A stretch of 64,000 nucleotides of DNA. Origin: Streptomyces exfoliatus (GTDB lineage: Bacteria; Actinomycetota; Actinomycetes; Streptomycetales; Streptomycetaceae). Under the pieces are notes generated by a model. The model did not search any database. It saw nothing but the letters and a program-made list of their open reading frames with translations, and was not told the DNA's origin. The position numbers and the translations under genes are program-made. Where the stretch lies: contig NZ_JNZP01000029.1 in assembly GCF_000725545.1 (NCBI RefSeq), positions 171,667 through 235,666 of the forward strand. The letters run 5' to 3'. Within the stretch, counting starts at the first letter, position 1. The number at the start of each line of letters is the position of its first letter. Positions 1 through 9,338 of this stretch are shown here, in pieces.

Positions 1-26
1 TCACCGCCGTCGAGGCCCTCGTCTGA
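1..26 (+). CDS. C-terminal end of an upstream gene (partial)
   Basis: A frame open from the left edge ends at a TGA at 24-26 and would encode only the last residues, ...TAVEALV. Its codons are GC-ending like the neighbours, which fits the tail of a real gene, but seven residues cannot identify a product. It could be chance. Confidence 0.3.
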
Positions 27-157
27 GCGGAGACCGGTGGTTCTGCCGATGCCGTCGTGTCGTGCCGCGCCGACAGTGACCGGGCCAGTGCAGGACGCGC
101 CGCCCTCCGGTTCCCCCGGGGGGCGGCCGTCACACGACACGAGAGGACGACTCCGTC

Positions 158-1033
158 GTGAAACGACACATCGCCGCAGCCGCCACCACCGCCGCCGCCT
201 GCCTCACCCTGCTCCTCACCCCGAGCGCCGGCGCCGCCGGCACCGCCGCCAACCCGTACGAGCGGGGCCCCGCCCCGAGCCAGTCGAGCATCGAGGCCCT
301 GCGCGGCCCGTACGCCGTCTCCCAGACCTCCGTCTCCTCCCTCGCCGCCACCGGCTTCGGCGGCGGCACCATCTACTACCCGACGTCCACCAGCGACGGA
401 ACGTTCGGCGCGGTGGTGATCTCCCCCGGCTTCACCGCCTACGAGTCCTCGATCGCCTGGCTCGGGCCGCGCCTGGCCTCGCAGGGCTTCGTGGTGTTCA
501 CCATCGACACCCTCACCACCCTCGACCAGCCGGACAGCCGCGGACGTCAGCTCCTGGCAGCGCTCGACCACCTGACCGAGCGCAGCTCCGTGCGGGGCCG
601 GATCGACTCGACCCGCCTCGGTGTGATGGGCCACTCCATGGGCGGCGGAGGAACGCTCGAAGCCGCCAAGAGCCGGCCCTCGCTGCAGGCCGCGATCCCC
701 CTGACCGGGTGGAACACGGACAAGAGCTGGCCCGAGATCACCACGCCCACGCTGGTCATCGGCGCGGACGGCGACACCGTCGCCCCGGTCGCCAGCCATT
801 CGGAGCCCTTCTACCAGAGCCTGCCGAGCTCGCTCGACAAGGCGTACCTGGAGCTGAACGGCGCCACGCACTTCACCCCGAACACGTCGAACACGACGAT
901 CGCGAAGTACAGCATCTCCTGGCTCAAGCGCTTCATCGACAACGACACCCGCTACGAGCAGTTCCTCTGCCCGCTGCCGCGGCCGAGCCTGACGATCGAG
1001 GAGTACCGGGGCACCTGCCCGCACGATTCCTGA
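158..1033 (+). CDS. Secreted cutinase / PETase-type polyester hydrolase
   Basis: Alpha/beta hydrolase of 291 aa closely resembling actinobacterial cutinases (the Thermobifida TfCut2 and Streptomyces PETase-like group), which cleave cutin and other polyesters outside the cell. Residues 1-30 form a signal peptide (MKRH start, alanine/leucine core, AGA cleavage area). The nucleophile is Ser160 in GHSMGGGG, the acid Asp206 in GADGDT and the base His238 in GATHF. An oxyanion/aromatic segment SPGFTAYES lies at 89-97. The paired C-terminal cysteines Cys271 and Cys287 match the family disulfide. The GTG start is preceded by GAGAGGA. It is followed by a hairpin terminator, so it is probably monocistronic. 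Family assignment is firm; activity on PET is only inferred. Confidence 0.93.
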   Translation: MKRHIAAAATTAAACLTLLLTPSAGAAGTAANPYERGPAPSQSSIEALRGPYAVSQTSVSSLAATGFGGGTIYYPTSTSDGTFGAVVISPGFTAYESSIAWLGPRLASQGFVVFTIDTLTTLDQPDSRGRQLLAALDHLTERSSVRGRIDSTRLGVMGHSMGGGGTLEAAKSRPSLQAAIPLTGWNTDKSWPEITTPTLVIGADGDTVAPVASHSEPFYQSLPSSLDKAYLELNGATHFTPNTSNTTIAKYSISWLKRFIDNDTRYEQFLCPLPRPSLTIEEYRGTCPHDS

Positions 1034-1080
1034 CGATCGACCGGTCCTGCGGCGGCGCCCTGTGCGCCGTCACAGGACAC

Positions 1081-1124
1081 GGCTCCCGGGTCTGGGCCAC
1101 GGCCCACGCCCATGCCCGGGAGCC
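1081..1124 (+). terminator. Hairpin terminator after the cutinase gene
   Basis: Perfect 10-bp arms GGCTCCCGGG (1081-1090) and CCCGGGAGCC (1115-1124) enclose a second inner GGGCC/GGCCC pairing. There is no T-tract, as is usual in Streptomyces. Confidence 0.6.
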
Positions 1125-1160
1125 TTCCGCCGTTCCCTACGGGTCGGTAACGTCACCGCC

Positions 1161-3842
1161 GTGAGCGGATCGACGCAAGCCGCCGCGACCGGCCCGCGGC
1201 TGTACGACCGTCCGGCCGAACTCGCCGCGGTGACCAGGCTCTCGGCCCGTGCCGGCGCCGGAGCCGGCGGCGTCCTGTTCGTCACCGGCGACCCCGGCGA
1301 GGGGCGCACCGCGCTCCTCGCGCGGGCGGCCCACGACTTCCCCGGCACGGCCCACCGGATCGCCGCGCCCGCGCACCGGGGCGCCTGGAGCGGGGTGCGG
1401 GCCCTGTGCGCCGCCCTCGCGCCCCACCCGTCCGCCGGTCGTCGGGCGCTGCGGCTCGCGCGGGGCGAGGACGGTGTGACCGCGGCCGTCGACGGTCTGA
1501 CCGGTGGTCTTCCGGTACTGATCTGCCTGGACGACCTGCACCTCTGGGACGCCCACTCGCGGGCCGCTCTCACCACGGCCTGGCGGGAGCCCGGCCCCCG
1601 GTCGGGCAGGACGGCCTGGCTGGTGTCGGCGGCCCGTCACCACCGCCTTCCCGAGGTGCCCGAGGCGGAGACCGTACGCCTCGGGCGGCTCTCCCGGGAC
1701 GGTGCGCGGGCGCTCCTGGGCGATCTGTGCGCGGTGCCGCCGCCGGCCGCGGTCGCGGAGCGGCTGCTCGACGAGGCCGCCGGGCACCCCGGTGTGCTGG
1801 CCTCGGCGGTACGGCGCCTCGCGACCGGTCCCGCGCACGGCTCCGTACCCCCGTCCGGGCCGCTCGTCGACGGCACCGTCCTCGCCGAGGTGTACGGCGG
1901 TCTGGTGGACGGTCTTCCGGTGGACTCCCGCCGGCTGCTCGCGGTGGTGGCCCTGGCGGGCCGGGGCGACGAGGGGTCGCAGGCCTTCGCGGCAGGTCCC
2001 GAGGTGTTCCAGGCGTACGAGGTCACGCTCGGCGCCGTTCTCGCCACCGCGCGGGCGACCCGCACCTCCGTCGAGCCGCTGGACGGTCTGATCACGGACG
2101 GTCTGCTGTGCCGCAGGGGCGACGCGCTCCGCTTTGAAGACCCGTTCCTCGGCCGGGCAGCACTCGCGTCCGCCCCCGCGTCCTGGTACGCGGGGCACGA
2201 GCGCGCCGCCGCCTGCGACCGGACCACGCCGGCATCCGCGCAGCCCGCGCCGGCCGCGCCGGCGCCGCACTCCGTGCCCGTCGCGCGTCCCTCCGCACCG
2301 GTCGACCCCGCGCTCGCCCGCGGCGAGGGGCACCGCGCCGACCGGCTCGGCCCGCCGGCCGCCGTACGCGCCCTCGCTCCGGTGGTCCGCGGCCGTTCCC
2401 AGCTCGTCCGCGGTCTCGCGGCGCTCGGCGGCGGCCCCGTCATGGAGGCGCACGAAGTACTGCTGCAGGCCGCCGAGTTGCTCGACGACCGGGAGCCCGC
2501 GGAGGCGTCCGACGCCCGGTTCCTCGCGATGGAGGCCGCCTGGGCGGGCGGCGACGTCGCCGCGTGCCTGGCCGCCCTCGGCTCGGGGGCCACGCCCCGG
2601 GGCACCGAGCGCGACTTCGTCGAGGGGCTGCGCGCCGCCCTCACCGTACGGCTCGACCAGGCCCGTTCCGCCCTGGCGCGGGTGGTCGCCCGGGACGGCG
2701 CCCTGGACGATCCCCGGCTGCTGCTGCGGGCGGGTTCGGCCGCGCTCGTGCTCGGCGACACCGTGGCGGCCTCCCGGATCCACGCCCGTGCGCTGGCCCG
2801 CGCGCGGGCCGAGCACCGTACCGCCCTGGTGCCACGGGCCCTGGAGCACCTCGCCTACGCGGAGCTGCGCGCCGGCCGGTACAGCGGGGCCGCGCGGGCC
2901 GCCCGGGAGGGGCTGCGGGCGGCCGAGCTGACCGGCCAGTGCAACATCGCCGCCCATCAGCACGCCGTCCTCGCCCTGGTGGCCTCGGTGGCCGGTGACG
3001 GGCCGACCGTCACGGAGCACGCCGGGCGGGCCCTCGACACGGCGCTCCCGCACGGGCTCGTCCAGGCCGCGACGCTCGCCGAATGGGCTTTGTCCCGGGC
3101 CGAGTTCGGGCGGGGTCTGGCGGCGCAGGCGGCGTCGCGCCTCGCGCCGCTCGTCCGGCCGGGTCCGCGGGGCGGCCACTTCGCGCTGCGGATGCTGGTG
3201 ATCCCCTGTTTCGTGGAGGCGGCCGTCGCGTCCGGGCGGCGCGCGGAGGCGCGGGTGGCGGCCGAGGAGTACGCGGTCTGGGCCGTCCAGGGCATCGACG
3301 GCTCGGCACCTGCCCAGCTGGCCCGCTGCCGGGCGCTGCTCGCGCGGGGCGAGGAGTCGGCGTACTGGTTCGGTGAGGCCGTGCGCCGTCACGACAGCTG
3401 CGGCAACGACTTCGAGCGTGCCCGTACCCTCCTCGCCTACGGCACGTGGCTGAGGCGCCGTCGGCGGCCGGGCGACGCGCGTGGTCCGTTGAGCGACGCC
3501 CTGGTCACCTTCGAACGCGCCGCGGCGGACGGCTGGGCCGAGCACGCCCGTTCGGAACTGCGCGCCACCGGGGGCACCACGGGCGGGGTCACGGATCCGG
3601 CGGCGCTGGGGCGGCTGACGCCGCAACAGCAGCGGATCGCCCGCCTCGTCGCCGGGGGCGCCACCAACCGGGAGGTCGCCGACCGGCTCACCCTGAGCCC
3701 CCGGACCGTCGACCATCACCTCCGGAGCGTCTTCGCCCGGCTCGGCATCCGCTCCCGGGTCGAACTCCCCGCGGTGGTCGGACTGTGGGACGCCCAGCGG
3801 GAACCCGACACCGGCGTTCCCGCCCGGCACGCGCGCGCGTGA
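1161..3842 (+). CDS. LAL-type LuxR family transcriptional regulator
   Basis: Large ATP-binding regulator of the LuxR (LAL/MalT-like) type, 893 aa. The N-terminus has a P-loop-like segment GDPGEGRT at residues 43-50, in which the usual Lys is Arg, and a Walker B-like LICLDDLHLWD near 121-131. The middle is alanine-rich and helical, like the tetratricopeptide-type region of this family. The C-terminus carries a LuxR helix-turn-helix (about 820-865, with ATNREVADRLTLSPRTVDHH). The GTG start at 1161 was chosen because the upstream in-frame stretch overlaps the preceding terminator and lacks family similarity. The target is unknown; the adjacent cutinase is a candidate. The Arg in the Walker A motif suggests weak or absent ATP hydrolysis. 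Confidence 0.88.
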   Translation: MSGSTQAAATGPRLYDRPAELAAVTRLSARAGAGAGGVLFVTGDPGEGRTALLARAAHDFPGTAHRIAAPAHRGAWSGVRALCAALAPHPSAGRRALRLARGEDGVTAAVDGLTGGLPVLICLDDLHLWDAHSRAALTTAWREPGPRSGRTAWLVSAARHHRLPEVPEAETVRLGRLSRDGARALLGDLCAVPPPAAVAERLLDEAAGHPGVLASAVRRLATGPAHGSVPPSGPLVDGTVLAEVYGGLVDGLPVDSRRLLAVVALAGRGDEGSQAFAAGPEVFQAYEVTLGAVLATARATRTSVEPLDGLITDGLLCRRGDALRFEDPFLGRAALASAPASWYAGHERAAACDRTTPASAQPAPAAPAPHSVPVARPSAPVDPALARGEGHRADRLGPPAAVRALAPVVRGRSQLVRGLAALGGGPVMEAHEVLLQAAELLDDREPAEASDARFLAMEAAWAGGDVAACLAALGSGATPRGTERDFVEGLRAALTVRLDQARSALARVVARDGALDDPRLLLRAGSAALVLGDTVAASRIHARALARARAEHRTALVPRALEHLAYAELRAGRYSGAARAAREGLRAAELTGQCNIAAHQHAVLALVASVAGDGPTVTEHAGRALDTALPHGLVQAATLAEWALSRAEFGRGLAAQAASRLAPLVRPGPRGGHFALRMLVIPCFVEAAVASGRRAEARVAAEEYAVWAVQGIDGSAPAQLARCRALLARGEESAYWFGEAVRRHDSCGNDFERARTLLAYGTWLRRRRRPGDARGPLSDALVTFERAAADGWAEHARSELRATGGTTGGVTDPAALGRLTPQQQRIARLVAGGATNREVADRLTLSPRTVDHHLRSVFARLGIRSRVELPAVVGLWDAQREPDTGVPARHARA

Positions 3843-3876
3843 GCCGGGTCCTCAGGCAGGACTTCCGGACACGGCC

Positions 3877-4986
3877 TTACGAGCGCGTCGCCGTCCTGCA
3901 GCCGCCGTCGGGGGACTGCGGGCCCTCGTCCATCGACGTGCTGCGGTCGTACGGGTCGACGGTGGCGCCGCCGGCCGTGCCGGTGTCCTGGCCTCCCTCG
4001 CCGAACTCCGGGGTGAAGTAGCCGGTGTGGGTGTCGCAGCCGCCGTTGGTCATGTCGACCTTGTACGAGACGAGGGAGAAGGTCCCCGGCGCGGTGACGA
4101 CCTTCGAGGGGTCGTGCCAGTCCAGGACCACCTCGCGCCGCGCGATCGTGCGCACGATCTCGTCGCCCCCGCCGGCCGCGGCCGCCCGTACGACGGGATA
4201 CACGTAGGTGACGTCGGTGGTCACCCGGAGGGCGCCGTTCGCGCCTTCGCCGTAGGTGATCCGGCCGCGGGTCCTGACCACGTCGCCGACCACGCGCGCG
4301 TGCGTCGTGTCGAACCGGCTGAAGAGCAGCAGCGGGTCGTTCTCCGCGGTCGGCGTGCGGAACGCGGCGGCGAGGAAGTCCTTGACGTCCCGCTGGTGCG
4401 GGTTGATCAGGGCGATCGCCTTCGTGGGGCGTTCCCCGGCCAGCACGGCCGGGTCGAGGTTGGACGCGGCGAGGAAGTCCCGGGTCTGCCGGAGGGCCTT
4501 CTCCACCTGCGCGGTGCTCATCCATCCGGTGGCACGGGCCGCCGGGACCGTGATCCCGGCGGTTCCGTCCGCCCAGCGCGCGGCGGGTGAGCCCTTGAAC
4601 GGCTGGTCGAGCGTGGGCCGCCCGGCCGGTTCGACGGGCGGGGCGCCGTCCGGGCGCTCCGACTCCTGGGCGAGCGGCGGCCCGGGCGGCCCGTCGCCGT
4701 CGGTCGAGCCGATCATCCGCCACGGGTCGAACGCCACGACCAGGAGGGCCACGGCGGCAAGCAGCCCGACCACGTACCAGCCCTTCTTCCGCCGGGGCGG
4801 GGGCGGGGTGTGCGTACGCCATCCCCCGCTGCCCGCGGGCTCGTCGCGCAGGCGTTCCGTGACGAGCCGGGCGCGCGCCGACGGTTCCTTGGGCGCGTCG
4901 GCCACGCCGTCCACCGACTCCCGGAGGAACCGCTCCCACACGTCGTCCGGCACGGACGAACCGTCCTGGTCCCCACCCGCGTTCAC
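3877..4986 (-). CDS. Single-pass membrane protein of unknown function
   Basis: A 369-aa protein with a short acidic cytoplasmic N-terminus (about 1-66), a proline-rich/basic junction (PPPPRRKKG), one membrane segment at about 69-87, and a long extracytoplasmic part. The N-terminus (DVWERFLRESVDGVADAPKEPSARARLV) has the look of the membrane proteins of unknown function that are common in Streptomyces. The C-terminal half holds two cysteines in CDTHTGYF and GGCRT that could form a disulfide. The GTG start is preceded by AGAAGGAG. It converges on the LuxR gene with only 34 bp between stops. No function is assigned. Confidence 0.75.
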   Translation of the reverse strand: MNAGGDQDGSSVPDDVWERFLRESVDGVADAPKEPSARARLVTERLRDEPAGSGGWRTHTPPPPRRKKGWYVVGLLAAVALLVVAFDPWRMIGSTDGDGPPGPPLAQESERPDGAPPVEPAGRPTLDQPFKGSPAARWADGTAGITVPAARATGWMSTAQVEKALRQTRDFLAASNLDPAVLAGERPTKAIALINPHQRDVKDFLAAAFRTPTAENDPLLLFSRFDTTHARVVGDVVRTRGRITYGEGANGALRVTTDVTYVYPVVRAAAAGGGDEIVRTIARREVVLDWHDPSKVVTAPGTFSLVSYKVDMTNGGCDTHTGYFTPEFGEGGQDTGTAGGATVDPYDRSTSMDEGPQSPDGGCRTATRS

Positions 4987-5081
4987 ACCGCACTCCTTCT
5001 ACACCGAGTATCTGTTCGACCCCACCCCTGGGCTCCCGCATGATCGCACAGCCACGGCGGGCCCCCTGGGGCGGTTCGGCG

Positions 5082-7148
5082 TCAGCCCGCCGTCGGCGTC
5101 CAGCCGTCGAGCCAGTGCGCGGTGTCCTGGCCGGCGGCCTGTGCGTCCGTCAGGTGGGGGCGGTCCGGGTGGGAGGGGCCCGAGCCGGGGCCCGTGTTGC
5201 GGTACTCGGCGAAGCGGTCGTCCTTCCAGGAGAAGCCGCTCATGTCGGTCCAGGGGGTGGGCTTGACGGCGGCGCTGAGGACGCTGTCCCGGACGGTCGT
5301 CTGCGGGTCGAGGGTGGCGTCGCCGCCCGCGTGCCAGGGGCGTCCGAGGTAGAAGGTGCCCGGGCTGACGTCGCCGTTGACGGTGGAGCGCGTGATGAGG
5401 AATCCCTTGCGGCCGGCGGGGGTGCTGGGCGCCGTCACGTATCCGGCGGACGTGCCGTCCCAGCGCTTCTTCAGGGCGAGGACGGACCTGTCGATCACGG
5501 CCGTGGCCCGGCCGAAGACGAAGTCGACGTTGCCGATCACGTACGAGTTGGTGACGTACACCCGGCCGGTCCTGTCCTTCGCGGCGGTGTCGAGGAGCAG
5601 GGTGTCCTGGTCTCCGGTGATGATGACGCCGTCGAGGAACACCCGGTCGGCGGCGGTGCGCAGGGCCACGGCCTGGTGGCCGTTCAGGTTCCTGTTCGCC
5701 GCCTCGTCGAAGTCGTTGGAGAGGGTGAGGTTGCGCGCCTGGAAGTCGTCGGCCTCGACGGCGACGGTGGCGCTGCCGCCCGTTCCGTACGTGCCCGAGC
5801 CGTCGGGCCTCGTCATGCCGGAGGCGTGGCCCTCGACGATGACGGTGTCCTTGCGGCTTCCGCCGGTGCCCTCGATCGTGACGTGGGGCTTGTTCGAGGG
5901 GACCTTGACCGTCTCGCGGTAGACGCCGGGGGCGACCCGGATCACGACGCGGGAGGTGCTGCCGGCCGGTACGGCGTCGACGGCCTTCTGCACGCTGGTG
6001 AACCGGCCGCTGCCGTCCTTCGCCACGGTCAGGACGGTGGCGGCGGCGGTCGGGGCCGGAGTGGTGCCGAGGGTGGAGCGCGGGCCGGCGCCGGACCTGA
6101 GCAGGTCGGGCACGGCGGCCGTCGGGTCGGGGGTGTACGGGTAGTACGCCCTCGGGTCGAACGCCGTTCCGCCGCTCTCGTTGCGGCCGGTGGTGCCGGA
6201 GAAGACGTTGCCGCGCTGGACGAGCGCGGCGGTGGCGTCCTTGATGACGGGGTTGTTCACGCCCTGGAAGACGCTGTTCTCCAGGACCATCCGCGTCCTG
6301 CCGCGCGCGTAGTTCCCGTAGGACGAGGTGATGCCCGTGCCGGGGTCGTCCTGGAGCAGGTTGTTGTAGAGGTGGGCGTGGGCGACGTTGTCGGTGGAGG
6401 GGTTGCGCTGCTCGGTCTCGCGGATCCAGTTGTGGTGGATCGTGAGGTCGGCGGTGGCGTTCTCCGTCCAGCCGATGCCGAAGGTCTTGTTGTTGTGGCC
6501 GAGCCTGTTCCAGGAGACCGTGACGTACGTCGTGTCCTTGCGGCTGTCGATGAGCCCGTCGGCCATGTGCCGCAGGTCGTTGTGGTCGATCCAGACGTGG
6601 TGGGCGCCGTCCATCTGCACCGCGTCGAAGTCGTGTTCCTTGTCGTTCCAGACGCCCTGGTAGGAGTCCCGGATCGTCAGGTTGCGGATGATGACGTTGT
6701 GGACGCCCTGGCCGAGGAAGAAGCCTCCGCCGACGATGTGGCCCGAGGTGCCGGAGCCGATGATCGTCTTGTCGGAGGCGACCCTGATCTCCTTGCCGGT
6801 GGGGTTCACGGTGATCGTCCCGGCCACGACGATGACGTACGGCTCCGCGGCCGTCGCGTACTTCTCCAGGTCGGCGAGCGTCCTGACGGTGACCGTCCGC
6901 CCGTCGCGTCCGCCGTACGTGCCCTTCTGTCCGAGCGCGTCGACGGACGCGAAACCGTCGGCGACGGCGCTCGCCCACGCGGGGGCTGCGGCGCCGGCGG
7001 CCTTCGCCTCGGGCCGGGCGTCCGTGCCGAACACGTCGAAGGCCGTGCCGTACGCCAGGACCCCTGCCGCGGTGAGCGCCGCCGGAGCACCGATCGCCAG
7101 AGCCCTTCCGCGCCTGCGGTGCCTCGCCCTGCCTCGCGTCTCGGTCAT
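5082..7148 (-). CDS. Secreted pectate lyase (PL1)-pectin methylesterase (CE8) fusion
   Basis: A 688-aa exported enzyme with two catalytic modules. After an arginine-rich N-terminus and a hydrophobic segment (about 17-34), residues 60-350 are a polysaccharide-lyase family 1 beta-helix. It shows the pectate-lyase motif VWIDHND at 185-191 and the RxP-type catalytic region at Arg248. A Pro/Ala/Thr linker (about 355-372) joins a carbohydrate-esterase family 8 pectinesterase (375-685) with GDQDTLLLD (512-520) and GNVDFVFG (539-546, catalytic Asp542). The esterase would demethylate pectin and so create substrate for the lyase in the same chain. ATG at 7148 is preceded by GGAAGG; the frame stays open upstream, but that part overlaps the next gene and is not homologous. 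Confidence 0.92.
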   Translation of the reverse strand: MTETRGRARHRRRGRALAIGAPAALTAAGVLAYGTAFDVFGTDARPEAKAAGAAAPAWASAVADGFASVDALGQKGTYGGRDGRTVTVRTLADLEKYATAAEPYVIVVAGTITVNPTGKEIRVASDKTIIGSGTSGHIVGGGFFLGQGVHNVIIRNLTIRDSYQGVWNDKEHDFDAVQMDGAHHVWIDHNDLRHMADGLIDSRKDTTYVTVSWNRLGHNNKTFGIGWTENATADLTIHHNWIRETEQRNPSTDNVAHAHLYNNLLQDDPGTGITSSYGNYARGRTRMVLENSVFQGVNNPVIKDATAALVQRGNVFSGTTGRNESGGTAFDPRAYYPYTPDPTAAVPDLLRSGAGPRSTLGTTPAPTAAATVLTVAKDGSGRFTSVQKAVDAVPAGSTSRVVIRVAPGVYRETVKVPSNKPHVTIEGTGGSRKDTVIVEGHASGMTRPDGSGTYGTGGSATVAVEADDFQARNLTLSNDFDEAANRNLNGHQAVALRTAADRVFLDGVIITGDQDTLLLDTAAKDRTGRVYVTNSYVIGNVDFVFGRATAVIDRSVLALKKRWDGTSAGYVTAPSTPAGRKGFLITRSTVNGDVSPGTFYLGRPWHAGGDATLDPQTTVRDSVLSAAVKPTPWTDMSGFSWKDDRFAEYRNTGPGSGPSHPDRPHLTDAQAAGQDTAHWLDGWTPTAG

Positions 7149-7258
7149 GTCGTACGTCCTTCCGTCCGTGGGGGGTGCCCGCCGGGAAGGGCGGGCGGAC
7201 GGTAGTCGCCGCCGGGGCGCGAAAGGTTGCCCCGGGTCTCGGGCGTTCCTCGGCCGGA

Positions 7259-8524
7259 TCAGGCGCGGCCGGCCGCCAGGTCCGTCAGGCGGGCGAGGAC
7301 GCGGCCGCCCGAGGCGGAGAGTCCGTCGTGCTCCCACTCGTTGGTGACCCAGACGCGGGTGGCTCCGATCTCGCGCGCCGTACGCAGGGAGAGGCCCGCG
7401 TCGACGTACATGTCGTCGTGGTGGACGATCGCGGCGAGCGGCACCCTGTTGGCGGCGAGGCGGTGCGGGTCGTACAGGGGCGGCCAGTCGGAGCGGGCGG
7501 CGAGCAGATCCGCGGCGTCCGCGAAGGGGCGCAGGCCCGCGATCTCCCGGAACATCCAGGGGTACATCATCTCGCCGGTCAGCAGGAGCGGATCGGCGTC
7601 CCCGGCGAACTCGGGGAAGGCCGCCAGGGCGCGGGAGGCGGCCCAGCCGGTGGGTCCCTCGCCCTGCCCGTACAGCGATTCCTGGAGGACGGCGAAGAGC
7701 GGGTCGCCGGTGAAGCCGGTCAGGGACATCACCTGATGGAGGAAGGTGTCGCTCAACTCCCCTGCGGCGTCGAAGGCTTCGTCGAGAAGCCAGTGGACGC
7801 GCTCGAATCCGTCGCCCATGCCGAGCGCGAGTCCGAGGGTGCGCAGCCGGTGGGGGGTGAGGCGGTCGCCGTTCGGCAGGCGGATGTCGTCGGACGCGAG
7901 GAGGTCGGCGATCCTCCGGAGCCGGGCGGCGTCCTCGGGGTAGCGGGCGTAGAGGCCGAGGACCCGGTCGCGGACGCGGGGGTAGGTGCGGGCGTACACG
8001 TCGTCGGCGGTGGCGGTCAGGCCGGGGAGGCCTCCGGCGACGTAGCAGGCGCGTAGTCCCGCGGGTGCCTGGGACAGGTAGGTGAGGGTGATGAAGCCGC
8101 CGTAGCTCTGCCCGAGCGTCTCCCAGGGGGCGTCGCCGCAGAGGGTGCGGCGGATCAGTTCCGCGTCGGCGACGATCGCGTCGGCGCGGAAGTGGGAGAG
8201 GTGCGCGGCGAGTCGGTCGGGCGAGGCGAACCGGGCGGCGGAGCGCGCGGTGACCGGGGTGGAGCGGCCGGTGCCGCGCTGGTCGAGGAGCAGCACCCGG
8301 TGGGTCTTCAGCGCGTGGGGCAGCCAGCCGGGCGAACCCGCCGTCGGGCGGGGCGACTTGCCGCCGGGACCGCCCTGGAGGTAGAGCAGCCACGGGAGCC
8401 GCTCGCCGGCACGGGACGGGTCGGCGACCTCGCGGGCGAAGACCTCGATGGTGGGCCCTCCGGGGGCCCGGTGGTCCAGGGGGACGGTGAAGGTGTGGTC
8501 GACGGTGGCGTACGCGGGGTTCAT
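7259..8524 (-). CDS. S33 family prolyl aminopeptidase (alpha/beta hydrolase)
   Basis: A 421-aa cytoplasmic alpha/beta hydrolase of the proline iminopeptidase family, which removes N-terminal proline or related residues from peptides. Seen: LQGGPGGKSPRP at 49-60 (the family HGGPG oxyanion loop), DQRGTGRST at 81-89, and the nucleophile Ser140 in GQSYGG. Start chosen at ATG 8524 because GGAAGGAA sits 4-5 bases upstream; a longer frame starts at 8701 but overlaps the GntR gene. It follows the GntR gene by 104 bp on the same strand. It lies next to the collagen/hydroxyproline island, and trimming proline-rich collagen peptides would be a logical role, but this is inferred. Confidence 0.88.
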   Translation of the reverse strand: MNPAYATVDHTFTVPLDHRAPGGPTIEVFAREVADPSRAGERLPWLLYLQGGPGGKSPRPTAGSPGWLPHALKTHRVLLLDQRGTGRSTPVTARSAARFASPDRLAAHLSHFRADAIVADAELIRRTLCGDAPWETLGQSYGGFITLTYLSQAPAGLRACYVAGGLPGLTATADDVYARTYPRVRDRVLGLYARYPEDAARLRRIADLLASDDIRLPNGDRLTPHRLRTLGLALGMGDGFERVHWLLDEAFDAAGELSDTFLHQVMSLTGFTGDPLFAVLQESLYGQGEGPTGWAASRALAAFPEFAGDADPLLLTGEMMYPWMFREIAGLRPFADAADLLAARSDWPPLYDPHRLAANRVPLAAIVHHDDMYVDAGLSLRTAREIGATRVWVTNEWEHDGLSASGGRVLARLTDLAAGRA

Positions 8525-8628
8525 GGGTTCCTTCCACGGCCGGGGAACGGCCGGTCGGATGTGGCAGGTCATCGGAGGGTGGCCGTCGTCCGCCCGCCGA
8601 GAGGAACCCACACCCTCCGCCGGCCGGT

Positions 8629-9312
8629 CTACCGGCCCCCGGCCGGCCCTTCGCCCTTCGCCCACAGGGAGCGGACGTGGCCGAGGTGCCGGGTCATGCA
8701 CTTCTCCGCGCCCTTGGCGTCACCGGCGAGCATCAGGTCGAGCAGCTCCAGGTGCTCCTCGGCCGACGGGATGAGGTCGCCGCTCTCGTCCAGGGCGGTG
8801 AGCCCGTACAGCCGTGACCGCTTGCGCAGTTCGCCGACGGTCTCGACGAGGCGTTCGTTGCCCGCGAGGCCGAGCAGGGTGAGGTGGAAGAGACGGTCCG
8901 CCTCCAGGTAGCCGATGAGGTCGTGCTCGCGGGCGGCGCGGACGATGTCCTCGGCGACGGGCCGGAGTGCTTCGAGGTCCTCGCGGGCGGCGATCCGGGT
9001 GACCCTGCCGACCATGGGGATCTCGATGAGCGCGCGGATCTCGGTGTACTGGTCGAGGTCGCGCTCGTCGACCTCGGTGACCCGGAACCCCTTGTTGCGC
9101 ACGGGCTCGACGAGGCCCTCGCGGGCCAGGTCGAGCATGGCCTCCCGGACCGGGGTGGCCGAGATGCCGAAGTCCTCGGCGAGGGTCGGCGCCGAGTACA
9201 CCACCCCGGGCCGCAGCTCGCCCGAGATCAGGGCGGCCCGCAGGGCGTGGGCGACCTGGTCGCGCAGCCGCTCCCGGGAGGCGTTGAGGTCGCGGTGGGT
9301 CAGGTGCCCCAT
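8629..9312 (-). CDS. GntR family (FCD) transcriptional regulator
   Basis: A 227-aa regulator with an N-terminal winged helix-turn-helix (about 10-78; ISATPVREAMLDLAREGLVE is the classic GntR recognition helix) and a C-terminal all-helical FCD ligand domain (about 90-215, with metal-binding-type His/Asp residues such as DRLFHLTLL). Regulators of this subgroup usually sense organic acids or amino-acid derivatives. It is the last gene of the hydroxyproline catabolic run (deaminase, epimerase, dehydrogenase, then this gene, 47 bp later), so it is the prime candidate regulator of the whole island. ATG 9312 has AAGGG about 11 bases upstream. An inverted repeat lies just before it. Confidence 0.92.
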   Translation of the reverse strand: MGHLTHRDLNASRERLRDQVAHALRAALISGELRPGVVYSAPTLAEDFGISATPVREAMLDLAREGLVEPVRNKGFRVTEVDERDLDQYTEIRALIEIPMVGRVTRIAAREDLEALRPVAEDIVRAAREHDLIGYLEADRLFHLTLLGLAGNERLVETVGELRKRSRLYGLTALDESGDLIPSAEEHLELLDLMLAGDAKGAEKCMTRHLGHVRSLWAKGEGPAGGR

Positions 9313-9338
9313 GACGGTGGTGATCCCTTCGTTCCGGT

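Noticed and set aside
1137..3830. Minus-strand 897-codon frame opposite the LuxR regulator
   Set aside because: It mirrors a well-supported gene with conserved domains; the translated product is Arg/Gly/Pro-rich without any motif.
7259..7700. Pectinase and S33 peptidase genes as one operon with the hydroxyproline genes
   Set aside because: Gaps of 104-110 bp separate them and no operator of the island type lies before either gene, so operon membership is not supported; proximity alone was kept as a hint for the peptidase.
4999..8537. Very long frames overlapping the pectate lyase fusion (659 and 1151 codons)
   Set aside because: The 659-codon frame is a shifted shadow of the lyase. In the 1151-codon frame only the part from ATG 7148 is homologous; the remainder is antisense-like filler over the S33 peptidase gene.
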